Source: an uncultured Eubacteriales bacterium (lineage in GTDB: Bacteria > Bacillota > Clostridia > Lachnospirales > Lachnospiraceae). Taken from it: a stretch of DNA of 6,582 nt. The notes beneath the pieces are model-generated. The model was not told the DNA's origin. It made no database searches and saw nothing but the letters and a program-made list of their open reading frames with translations. The DNA is taken from assembly GCA_902772745.1 (NCBI GenBank), contig CACYBV010000193.1, positions 1-6,582 on the forward strand, written 5' to 3'. Position 1 is the first letter of the stretch, and each line of letters opens with the position of its first letter. The position numbers were made by a program, and so were the translations under genes. This document shows, in pieces, positions 1 to 5,057 of the stretch.

Positions 1-1
1 C

Positions 2-583
2 ATCAAGTGTGACGTGACCGACGAGGCGGACGTTCAGAAGATGGTGGACACCGTGGTTGCCGAGCTGGGCGGCCTGGACTTCTGCCATGCCAACGCGGGC
101 ATCTGCATTAACGCGCCGGCAGAGGAAATGACCTATGACCAGTGGAAGAAGAATCTGGATGTCAATCTGAACGGCGTCTTTCTGACGGATGTGACGGCAG
201 GGAAATACATGCTTTCTCACGGCGGCGGCTCAATCATCAATACTGCCTCTATGTCTGCGCATATCGTCAATGTTCCGCAGCCTCAGTGCGCATACAACGC
301 TTCGAAAGCCGGTGTTATCCAGCTGACAAAATCCCTGGCTATCGAGTGGGCGAAGCGCGGCGTCCGCGTGAACAGCATCAGCCCGGGTTACATCGGCACC
401 GATCTGACGCTTTCTTCACCGACGCTCCAGCCGCTGATTGCACAGTGGAATGCAATGGCGCCGATGGGCCGGCTTGGCAAGCCGGAAGAACTGGAATCCA
501 TCTGTGTTTATCTCGCCGGCGATACATCAAGCTTTACGACAGGCGCCGATTTCATCCTCGACGGCGCATTTACCTGTTTCTGA
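2..583 (+). CDS. SDR-family NAD(P)-dependent oxidoreductase, 5' truncated by the window
   Basis: This is a classical short-chain dehydrogenase/reductase, an NAD(P)(H)-dependent cytoplasmic oxidoreductase acting on an alcohol or carbonyl substrate. Numbering from the first codon at position 2, 193 residues are visible. They show the adenine-pocket Asp (CDVTD, D4), the NAG motif (HANAG, 29-33), the structural Asn of the tetrad (N55), the catalytic Ser (S85), Tyr (Y98) and Lys (K102) in S-x12-Y-x3-K spacing, and the PGYIGTDL segment (118-125) that follows the active site. The C-terminus is complete and typical. The glycine-rich TGxxxGxG nucleotide motif must lie upstream of the window, so roughly 60-70 residues are missing. 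A GTG at 14 is in frame but would remove part of the Rossmann fold, so it is not the true start. The substrate cannot be read from the sequence; sugar-alcohol or sorbose-reductase-like members look similar. Its codons favour GGC and GCG more than the next block does. Confidence 0.93.
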   Translation: MKCDVTDEADVQKMVDTVVAELGGLDFCHANAGICINAPAEEMTYDQWKKNLDVNLNGVFLTDVTAGKYMLSHGGGSIINTASMSAHIVNVPQPQCAYNASKAGVIQLTKSLAIEWAKRGVRVNSISPGYIGTDLTLSSPTLQPLIAQWNAMAPMGRLGKPEELESICVYLAGDTSSFTTGADFILDGAFTCF

Positions 584-637
584 CCGGCAGGGCGTTCATA
601 AGCGGGTTTTGAGAGAGCATATCTAGAAAAATAAAAA

Positions 638-643
638 AGGAGG
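638..643 (+). promoter_or_regulatory. Ribosome binding site of the 52-aa membrane protein
   Basis: A perfect AGGAGG lies 10 bases upstream of ATG 654, within a purine-rich run. It is the main reason for calling such a short gene. Confidence 0.75.
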
Positions 644-653
644 AGCGGGAAAA

Positions 654-812
654 ATGAAACCGGTATTTATTGTTTTGATCATTGTCGGAGTTATCATCCT
701 GACCAGTGCAGTCATACACAGAAGAGTGATCCGGTCGCTGATCAAGTTCAGGTTCATGCCGAAAGCGCCCAAGTGGCATATCTGGCTGCCGAAGAAACTC
801 CGAAGAGACTGA
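654..812 (+). CDS. Small single-pass cationic membrane protein (52 aa), unknown function
   Basis: A 52-residue frame starts at ATG 654 behind a perfect AGGAGG (638-643) with a 10-base spacer, which is strong evidence that it is translated. Residues 3-21 (from PVFIVLIIVG through AVI) form one hydrophobic helix. They are followed by HRR and a basic tail with many Arg and Lys residues, Trp 41 and Trp 44, and a KKLRRD ending. The positive charges after the helix predict the C-terminal tail on the cytoplasmic side with the N-terminus out, though this is only the positive-inside rule. There is no cysteine and no recognisable domain. The stop lies 25 bases before the start of the PHP-phosphatase gene, so the two may be co-transcribed. 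I do not recognise the family. Alternatives include a small accessory subunit, a leader-like peptide, or a toxin-like peptide; nothing in the sequence decides between these. Confidence 0.7.
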   Translation: MKPVFIVLIIVGVIILTSAVIHRRVIRSLIKFRFMPKAPKWHIWLPKKLRRD

Positions 813-837
813 TCCGGATCAATTACGGTGTTCTCAC

Positions 838-1728
838 ATGCAGGATCGAAAGGAAACGAAAAACAGACAGTACATTGAAAAAGCGAAGATTATCAGCAGG
901 ATGAGACAGGTTGGAGAGCCGGTACCCGACGCATGGAGAAACCAAATGAAGACATATAAACAGCTCGAAAAAGAGGCGTTTCATGTTCATACTTTCCGGT
1001 GTAAACATGCCGGTGATGAACCGGATGAGGCATACGTCCAAAAGGCGATAGAACTCAGCGCGGCGCGAATTGTATTTACGGATCATTCACCTTTTCCGGG
1101 AAACCGGTTTTTAAACCGGATGGAAATAGAAGATCTCCCTGAATATATCCGTTCCATGAAGCATCTGAAGGAGAAGTATTCCGGCAGGATCGAAGTCGTA
1201 TGCGGACTAGAAGCGGATTATCTTCCATCCTTTTCGTCGTATTATCGGGAACTGTCGGAGATGGAAGGAATGGACCTTCTGATTCTCGGTCAGCATTTTT
1301 ACGAGAAACCGGACGGACATCCCAGCTACGAGGATACAGATCGGTCTCAGGAAGCAAAAGGGATCTGTGAAGCGATCGTTCAGGGGATGGAAACAGGATT
1401 ATTTTGTGTCCTTGCTCACCCGGATCGTACTTTCAAGAGGGGTAAAGATTTTGGAGAAGAGGAAATAGAATGTTCGGAACAGATCATCCGGACAGCGCAG
1501 AAATATAATGTATATCTCGAACGGAATTATTCATCGATGAACCGGAAAAGGAACTACTGGCCGGAATTTTGGAAGCTGGTTCCTCCTTCTGCCGGGGTCG
1601 TCTGGGGAATTGATGCACATTCAGTGAAGGAACTGGAACAAGGCTGGAAAGGCCTGTATGAAACTCTGGAAAGACGGGAAAAACAGAATGAAAACAGCAT
1701 ACTGGATTCAGAAGACGCACCTGTTTGA
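838..1728 (+). CDS. PHP-domain phosphoesterase, histidinol-phosphatase (HisK/HisJ) family
   Basis: This is a polymerase-and-histidinol-phosphatase (PHP) superfamily metalloenzyme, most like the HisK/HisJ histidinol-phosphatases that release phosphate from L-histidinol phosphate in histidine synthesis. In 296 residues the full set of trinuclear metal ligands is visible: H49 and H51 (FHVHT), H57 (CKHAGD), D82-H83 (FTDHSPF), E125 (CGLEADY), H153 (GQHFY), H194 (LAHPD), and D259 and H261 (GIDAHS). The enzyme is therefore probably active. The start is uncertain. ATG 838 has only a weak GGTG (827-830) upstream. ATG 946, codon 37, has GGAG (935-938) with a 7-base spacer, and would place the first metal histidine 13 residues from the start (260 aa), which is usual for the family. 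The extra N-terminal 36 residues are charged and look coding, so I keep the longer form. No other histidine gene is nearby, so the real substrate may be a different phosphate ester. Confidence 0.88.
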   Translation: MQDRKETKNRQYIEKAKIISRMRQVGEPVPDAWRNQMKTYKQLEKEAFHVHTFRCKHAGDEPDEAYVQKAIELSAARIVFTDHSPFPGNRFLNRMEIEDLPEYIRSMKHLKEKYSGRIEVVCGLEADYLPSFSSYYRELSEMEGMDLLILGQHFYEKPDGHPSYEDTDRSQEAKGICEAIVQGMETGLFCVLAHPDRTFKRGKDFGEEEIECSEQIIRTAQKYNVYLERNYSSMNRKRNYWPEFWKLVPPSAGVVWGIDAHSVKELEQGWKGLYETLERREKQNENSILDSEDAPV

Positions 1729-1885
1729 CTCTGACGAATATATCTGCTCTTCCTGCAGGTATATATCTGACATTCCATACAAGACCTGTCCGAACTGCGG
1801 CCGTCCGATGAAGAAAGTTAAATACGATGCTTCATGGGTTGATGAAGCAGAAGGCATGTCCGCACTGATGGATGAAGATTGGTGA
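1688..1885 (+). CDS. Small zinc-ribbon protein (65 aa)
   Basis: The protein carries two CxxC knuckles, C20-S-S-C23 and C34-P-N-C37-G, with a 10-residue linker, the pattern of a zinc-ribbon or rubredoxin-like fold binding one zinc. The CPxCG form of the second knuckle is typical. The acidic C-terminus, which includes a SWVDEAEGM segment and ends in DEDW, resembles short zinc-ribbon proteins common in Bacillota genomes and their phages; this similarity is from memory. I chose ATG 1688, preceded by GGGA (1676-1679) at 8 bases, because MKTAYW looks like a natural N-terminus. An in-frame ATG at 1658 would add ten residues. Either start lies inside the 3' end of the PHP gene (41-base overlap from 1688), so translation is probably coupled. 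The function is unknown; nucleic-acid or protein binding is the usual role of such modules. Confidence 0.82.
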   Translation: MKTAYWIQKTHLFDSDEYICSSCRYISDIPYKTCPNCGRPMKKVKYDASWVDEAEGMSALMDEDW

Positions 1886-1890
1886 AACTT

Positions 1891-2151
1891 ATGGAAGGAA
1901 AAGATAATAGAAAATCGGGTTGGAAGCTGCTGCTGATTATTGTTGCAGTTGTCCTTCTGCTGTTGAGTTTGGTTCCGTTTCCTTCTCGGATCAAAGACGG
2001 CGGCTCACTTTATCTGCAGCCAATGATTCCTGTATACAGCGTTACCCAGTGGAACGGATTCGGCAGAGATGAGAACAGTCGGACAGCCGGAATTACCGTA
2101 AAGATTTTCGGAATGGAAGTAATCAATACTTTCCACGAAGAAGAACGATAA
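1891..2151 (+). CDS. Small membrane-anchored protein (86 aa), unknown function
   Basis: The frame begins five bases after the zinc-ribbon stop, with GGTGA (1881-1885) serving as the binding site at a 5-base spacing. In-frame TTG 1879 and GTG 1882 are possible but less likely starts. A basic N-terminus (KDNRKSGWK) is followed by one hydrophobic helix at about residues 11-29, then PFPSRIKDGGSLY and a predicted extracytoplasmic domain ending in a GITVKIFGMEVINTF segment. I recall small Clostridia proteins with a KDGG...Y...IY.VT...G...IFG layout, and this appears to be a diverged member, but no function is attached to them. The hydrophobic segment lacks a lipobox cysteine, so it is a membrane anchor or uncleaved signal rather than a lipoprotein. 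It is the last gene of the packed block that begins at 654. Confidence 0.78.
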   Translation: MEGKDNRKSGWKLLLIIVAVVLLLLSLVPFPSRIKDGGSLYLQPMIPVYSVTQWNGFGRDENSRTAGITVKIFGMEVINTFHEEER

Positions 2152-2191
2152 AGGTTTTTGCGGGATTAACACAGAGTATTAGGAATATGTT

Positions 2192-2210
2192 TGAGACACC
2201 CCATGTCTCA
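2192..2210. promoter_or_regulatory. Perfect palindrome, candidate operator ahead of the XRE regulator
   Basis: TGAGACA (2192-2198) and TGTCTCA (2204-2210) are exact inverted copies around a CCCCA spacer. No T-run follows, so this is not a normal intrinsic terminator. It lies 90 bases upstream of the regulator's ATG, in the 148-base gap between 2151 and 2300. The half-site length and spacing suit a dimeric helix-turn-helix protein, and autoregulation by the adjacent XRE protein is the obvious inference. I found no second copy in the window. Confidence 0.45.
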
Positions 2211-2287
2211 TTGAAAGAAAGACTGAAAATGCTCACTTTGTGTCCTTTTCTTCAGCTGATTCCGGCGCTATGCTGGGCACAGAAAAC

Positions 2288-2293
2288 AGGAGG
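2288..2293 (+). promoter_or_regulatory. Ribosome binding site that fixes the regulator start
   Basis: A perfect AGGAGG sits 6 bases before ATG 2300. This decides the start against a longer in-frame reading from GTG 2240, whose extra 20 residues do not resemble an XRE N-terminus. Confidence 0.8.
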
Positions 2294-2299
2294 TCAACG

Positions 2300-2827
2300 A
2301 TGGATCAGATGAAAATCGGGAAATTCCTTCAGGAACTCAGGAAGGAAAAAGGACTGACACAGGAACAGCTTTCCGAACAGCTTGGGGTTGCCCGCAGGAC
2401 TATTTCCCGATGGGAAACGGGAAGCAATATGCCGGACCTGGATATCCTGATAGAACTTGCTGATCTATATTCCGTTGATCTCCGGGAAATACTGGACGCA
2501 GAAAGGAAAGAAACAAAGATGAACAAGGAGCTTGAAGAGACTGTATTAAAGGTAGCGGAATACAGCAATGTAAATGAGCAGCGCAGGACGACAGTTGTAC
2601 TGGTTTTCTTTGCAGTTGGAATTGCTGCGCTGATCCTGAATCTGGTGATGGAATTTCTGGATACAGGGGATACTTTCTGGACCGGGTTTATAAGAGGAGT
2701 TTCATATGGTATTACTCTGGGAGCAATGGTACTTGGAATTCTGTATGCAACGGGAGTAATGGCGAAGTTTTACTCATTTAAGATGCGCCTTCTTGGCCGG
2801 GAAGGTGGCCGGAATGAAGAGAAATAA
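2300..2827 (+). CDS. XRE-family transcriptional regulator with two C-terminal membrane helices
   Basis: This is a 175-residue DNA-binding regulator tethered to the membrane. Residues 5-60 are a Cro/C1-type helix-turn-helix (XRE/HTH_3) domain. The core is clear: LTQEQLSEQLGV (19-30), then ARRTISRWETGSNMPDL with the typical ISRWE recognition-helix end. A charged linker (about 61-95) leads to two hydrophobic helices near 97-119 and 130-153, and a basic-acidic tail. The opening MDQMKIGKFLQELRKEKGLTQ matches a widespread Bacillota group of XRE proteins with C-terminal membrane segments, known mainly by sequence. The membrane part may sense an envelope signal or hold a partner. The downstream gene overlaps its end by 14 bases, so the two are one transcription unit. 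The palindrome at 2192-2210 is a plausible operator. Confidence 0.92.
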   Translation: MDQMKIGKFLQELRKEKGLTQEQLSEQLGVARRTISRWETGSNMPDLDILIELADLYSVDLREILDAERKETKMNKELEETVLKVAEYSNVNEQRRTTVVLVFFAVGIAALILNLVMEFLDTGDTFWTGFIRGVSYGITLGAMVLGILYATGVMAKFYSFKMRLLGREGGRNEEK

Positions 2828-3023
2828 ACATATCCGCTGGCTTTTTCCGGTACTTATAATGCTGTTTGATGCTGCAGGGATCGTTTTTGTGGTGCTGTCA
2901 ATACTCAGGGACACAGTTGGAATTCCGGATGGAAAGCGGCTTCTTACCACGGGTCTTTTCTGCGTAGCTGTCGGAAGCGTCATCAGCACGATTCTGATCT
3001 TTAAGAAGTACACAGGAAAATAA
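2814..3023 (+). CDS. Small two-helix membrane protein overlapping the regulator (69 aa)
   Basis: ATG 2814 lies inside the last codons of the regulator gene and follows GGTGG (2804-2808) at a 5-base spacing, so translational coupling is likely. A TTG at 2793 in the same frame is a less likely start. After a basic N-terminus (MKRNKHIRW), two hydrophobic segments are predicted at about residues 10-32 and 44-65, joined by a short loop containing RDTVGIPDGKR, with a KKYTGK tail. No enzymatic motif is visible. Genetic pairing with a membrane-tethered XRE protein suggests that it contacts the regulator's membrane helices, either as an inhibitor or as a sensor partner; this is inference from context only. 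The protein family is not recognised. Confidence 0.72.
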   Translation: MKRNKHIRWLFPVLIMLFDAAGIVFVVLSILRDTVGIPDGKRLLTTGLFCVAVGSVISTILIFKKYTGK

Positions 3024-3024
3024 C

Positions 3025-3044
3025 CTGCAAGTTTTTAGTTGCAG
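3025..3044 (+). other. Small hairpin directly after the two-helix membrane gene
   Basis: CTGCAA (3025-3030) and TTGCAG (3039-3044) form a six-base-pair stem around an eight-base loop, starting one base after the TAA. There is no T-run after it, so intrinsic termination is doubtful. It may help stabilise the 3' end of the regulator-operon message. Confidence 0.3.
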
Positions 3045-3047
3045 AAA

Positions 3048-3066
3048 GAGGCTGTTAAAAAAGTCC
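3048..3066. mobile_element. Possible remnant of an insertion-sequence end
   Basis: The stretch beginning GAGGCTGTTAAAAAAG resembles, from memory, terminal inverted repeats of IS1182/IS5-like elements in Bacillota. No transposase and no inverted partner are present in the window, so at most one decayed end remains. A chance match is possible. Confidence 0.2.
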
Positions 3067-3203
3067 TAAAGGAACGATAAATCTCGGAATTCGCGGAGAT
3101 CTTTTCCTGCACCGCACGCAGAAGCGCGCAACTTTTCATTTGCCGGAACAGCAACAGGCAGTCTGTGATTTACGTTGGCTGGAAGCATTGAAGATGCGGA
3201 AAC

Positions 3204-3234
3204 ATGTATCAGACACTTCAGGAAGTCTATACAT
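3204..3234. promoter_or_regulatory. Imperfect dyad upstream of the esterase promoter
   Basis: The right arm GAAGTCTATACAT (3222-3234) is matched in inverted order by ATGTAT, AGA and CTTC on the left (3204-3219), interrupted by three extra bases. A related pair, TGTATCA (3205-3211) and TGATACA (3237-3243), overlaps it. The central loop is too short for a comfortable RNA hairpin, so a protein-binding site is more likely. It ends 15 bases before the proposed -35 element, an activator-like position. Confidence 0.35.
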
Positions 3235-3249
3235 CATGATACAAAATGC

Positions 3250-3278
3250 TTGAAAACAACAAGCGTTTCGGGTATGCT
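3250..3278 (+). promoter_or_regulatory. Sigma-A-type promoter for the esterase gene
   Basis: TTGAAA (3250-3255) and TATGCT (3273-3278) are separated by exactly 17 bases. The -35 box matches five of six consensus bases and the -10 box four of six. The expected transcription start, near 3285, would leave a leader of about 25 bases containing the GGAGG binding site. Confidence 0.5.
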
Positions 3279-3310
3279 GGAATACGAATAAGGTATGCGG
3301 AGGATTCACT

Positions 3311-4138
3311 ATGTCAGTCATTCGTTTCAATTTCTTTTCCGAAACATTGGCACAGCAGGCAACTGTTACGATCTGCCTGCCAACGTACAGCGTAAGGGAT
3401 GCGGCAAACGGCATGAGCGCGAAAGAGTATTATCGCCAAGGATTGAAATATCAGACCCTGTGGCTTCTGCATGGCGGCGGAGGCGACGATGCGGATTATG
3501 TTATCAACTCCAATATCGTCCGCTATTCGGAGGAGCATAAAGTCGCTGTGGTTTGTCCTGCTGATTACAATCAGTATTATACGAATGACATCCGAGGTGG
3601 CGCGAAGTACTTTGATTACATTGTCGACGAACTTCCCCGTGTACTTCGAGGCCTGTTTCCGCTGTCAGCGGTGCGGGAAGACAACTTCATCGGCGGTCTT
3701 TCCATGGGCGGCTGCGGCGCGTTCAAGTGTGCCATTGCACGTCCGGATATTTATGGTGCGGCGCTGATCATGAGCGGAAGCATCCTGAGTAAAGAATGGC
3801 TGGAAGGCCGGTATCAGACCGGCAGGAACTACGTGCTGTTCTCGAGGCTTGGTACGCCGGACGAATTTGAAAACGGGCCGGACGACATGTGGTCTCTCGC
3901 GAAGAAGCAGGCGGAACAGGGAACTGAAATGCCGAAGTTCTATCTCTCCGTCGGTTCCGAAGATTTCACGCTTCAGGTCATGCGGGACTCCTGCGAATAC
4001 ATCCGGAGTCTGGGTTTTGATGTTCCGGTTTACGAGGAAGTGGAAGGTCTGAAGCATGAGTGGAAGCTCTGGGACAGGACACTGGAACTGGCATTGAATT
4101 CCTGGCTTCCGGTAAAAAACGTGCCGGTTTACCTGTGA
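3311..4138 (+). CDS. Alpha/beta-hydrolase esterase, EstA / esterase-D-like family
   Basis: This 275-residue cytoplasmic serine esterase belongs to the putative-esterase family (PF00756 type), which includes tributyrin esterase EstA, S-formylglutathione hydrolase and acetyl/feruloyl-xylan esterases. The visible catalytic set is the oxyanion segment WLLHGGGGDD (51-60), the nucleophile elbow GGLSMGG with S131, the acid D218 in SVGSEDF, and H249 in LKHEW. The order and length suit the family. There is no signal peptide, which favours an intracellular ester or acylated-sugar substrate over intact plant polymer. The start ATG 3311 has GGAGG (3299-3303) at 7 bases. A promoter (3250-3278) precedes it, and the next gene follows after 23 bases with its own strong binding site. 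The exact substrate cannot be read. Its codons are richer in GCG and GGC than those of the regulator pair upstream. Confidence 0.9.
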   Translation: MSVIRFNFFSETLAQQATVTICLPTYSVRDAANGMSAKEYYRQGLKYQTLWLLHGGGGDDADYVINSNIVRYSEEHKVAVVCPADYNQYYTNDIRGGAKYFDYIVDELPRVLRGLFPLSAVREDNFIGGLSMGGCGAFKCAIARPDIYGAALIMSGSILSKEWLEGRYQTGRNYVLFSRLGTPDEFENGPDDMWSLAKKQAEQGTEMPKFYLSVGSEDFTLQVMRDSCEYIRSLGFDVPVYEEVEGLKHEWKLWDRTLELALNSWLPVKNVPVYL

Positions 4139-4150
4139 TGGCTGCCCGGC

Positions 4151-4158
4151 GGAGGTGA
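4151..4158 (+). promoter_or_regulatory. Extended Shine-Dalgarno supporting a GTG start
   Basis: GGAGGTGA pairs with eight consecutive bases of the anti-Shine-Dalgarno region. GTG 4162 follows the GGAGG core by 6 bases, so this non-ATG start is well supported. Confidence 0.75.
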
Positions 4159-4161
4159 GCT

Positions 4162-4833
4162 GTGAAGAACAAATTGCTGAAAAAAGTATTTATTTTCGTG
4201 ACTGCAGCTGTATTTGCGGCAGTGGTTGCTGCTGGGACAGCGCTGGTCATTCTCCAGATACGAAGCAGCGCGATTCATGATGATTATCAGCACATTCTGA
4301 CAGAGGAAAAATATCAGCAGCCGGTTTCTGCCGAAGGTGTAGAAGTAATTACGCAGGAAGTTTCCTGCGGCTACGCAGTCATAGAGATGTTTGCCGGATG
4401 GTGCGGCAAAGAAATAACAGAAGAAAGCCTGTATGCGGAATACGGAAAGGTCATTACATCGACCGGAAGGAAATTCTGCCGGGAAATGAACAAGCGCTTT
4501 CCGGAATATACAACGACAGCCCATAAGTATCTGAAGGATTCGGAGCTGATTGAGCTGGTATACAACAGTCTTGCGGAAGGAATTCCCGTGCCGTTTGAAT
4601 GGGCTGCACTGTATGGAGAAGACTGGACTTTACATTATTCTCTGATTATCGGAATGGACATTCCGGATGACACCGTCACGATAGCGAATCCATATGGTTA
4701 TTACGAGAAAATCACAGTGGAAGAGCTTCTGAAAAGGACGAGCTTCGATGCATATGAAAAAATGCCTCTGTTTTTCAGACTGGCTTTTGCTTTTGGCATA
4801 TTCGAGAAGAATACAGTTTTCCTCGTTCAATAA
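4162..4833 (+). CDS. Membrane-anchored C39-like (papain-fold) cysteine peptidase homologue
   Basis: The 223-residue protein begins MKNKLLKK and has a hydrophobic helix at about residues 9-32, an uncleaved anchor or signal segment, placing the rest outside the cell. The body resembles the C39-like peptidase family (Peptidase_C39_2). The candidate nucleophile is C69 in QEVSCGYAVIEM, followed by the helix that normally carries NCGPA-type motifs. The candidate His is H158 in WTLHYSLIIGMD, and N176 in TIANPYGYYE stands where the family usually has Asp or Asn before PY/PW. The order and spacing fit. Family members include bacteriocin-leader peptidases and many uncharacterised extracellular proteins; no ABC transporter lies nearby, so bacteriocin export is not indicated. 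The GTG start rests on the strong GGAGGTGA. It may be co-transcribed with the esterase. The assignment rests on three short motifs, so activity is less certain than fold. Confidence 0.75.
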   Translation: MKNKLLKKVFIFVTAAVFAAVVAAGTALVILQIRSSAIHDDYQHILTEEKYQQPVSAEGVEVITQEVSCGYAVIEMFAGWCGKEITEESLYAEYGKVITSTGRKFCREMNKRFPEYTTTAHKYLKDSELIELVYNSLAEGIPVPFEWAALYGEDWTLHYSLIIGMDIPDDTVTIANPYGYYEKITVEELLKRTSFDAYEKMPLFFRLAFAFGIFEKNTVFLVQ

Positions 4834-4841
4834 GGGAATTG

Positions 4842-5030
4842 ATGAAAGAGTAGTGCGTTTCACAATACGGGCTGTACGTTGAAGGAATCAGTAATGCGGA
4901 CCTTAACAGAAGATTCGGGAGAAATTTGGAAGCTTCTGTAATTACATCCGGGCTGATTCCGGAGGAAAGACAATTCTTTACCAGGGACAAGATACCTGCA
5001 GAATACCTGCAGGCAATGCACTATCAGTAA
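4842..5030 (+). pseudogene. Interrupted or start-less frame, probably a gene remnant
   Basis: After the peptidase gene, ATG 4842 (with GGGA four bases upstream) opens a frame that hits TAG at 4851 after three codons. The same frame then stays open for 58 codons to TAA 5028. It reads QYGLYVEGI, DLNRRFGRNL, SGLIPEE and IPAEYLQAM, which looks like coding sequence with an amphipathic helix and a GLI turn. No ATG or GTG start lies at its beginning. A nonsense mutation in a short gene, or a C-terminal leftover of a longer one, would both explain this. The RFG...L...GLI layout is faintly like the C-terminal winged-helix region of HemW-type proteins, but I do not claim that. Two ATACCTGCAG copies lie near its end. 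Confidence 0.35.
4992..5012. repeat. Short tandem direct repeat
   Basis: ATACCTGCAG occurs at 4992-5001 and again at 5003-5012, an 11-base period that shifts the reading frame between copies. It looks like a small local duplication and may have altered the end of the frame it lies in. Confidence 0.5.
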
Positions 5031-5057
5031 AAATCAGCAGAGATCTGAGGAAACGTT

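Noticed and set aside
142..612. Long alternative + frame across the dehydrogenase gene
   Set aside because: It is out of frame with the clear SDR motifs, is arginine-rich and low-complexity, and has no ribosome binding site; it is a shadow of a GC-rich gene.
2300..3023. Toxin-antitoxin module
   Set aside because: The XRE protein is membrane-anchored and the partner has two helices without toxin motifs; a signalling pair fits better, and no toxin family is recognised.
3048..3066. An intact insertion sequence starting at this IS-like end
   Set aside because: No transposase and no inverted partner copy of the terminus are found in the window, so only a possible remnant is reported.
3059..3253. 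Open + frame in the gap before the esterase, containing LPEQQQAVCDLRWLEALKM
   Set aside because: No ribosome binding site or good start, no recognised family, and it overlaps the proposed dyad. It may be a decayed fragment, but I cannot support a gene call.
3665..4057. Long minus-strand frame (130 aa) opposite the esterase
   Set aside because: Antisense to a gene with a full catalytic set; no family resemblance, and composition typical of a reverse shadow.
4129..4524. Long minus-strand frame (131 aa) opposite the C39-like gene
   Set aside because: It runs antisense to a well-supported gene, has no ribosome binding site evidence and is Phe/Cys-rich as expected for a shadow.
4162..4833. Bacteriocin export or maturation system built around the C39-like protein
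   Set aside because: No ABC-transporter domain, no double-glycine leader peptide and no modification enzyme are present; the anchor also places the domain outside rather than in the cytoplasm.
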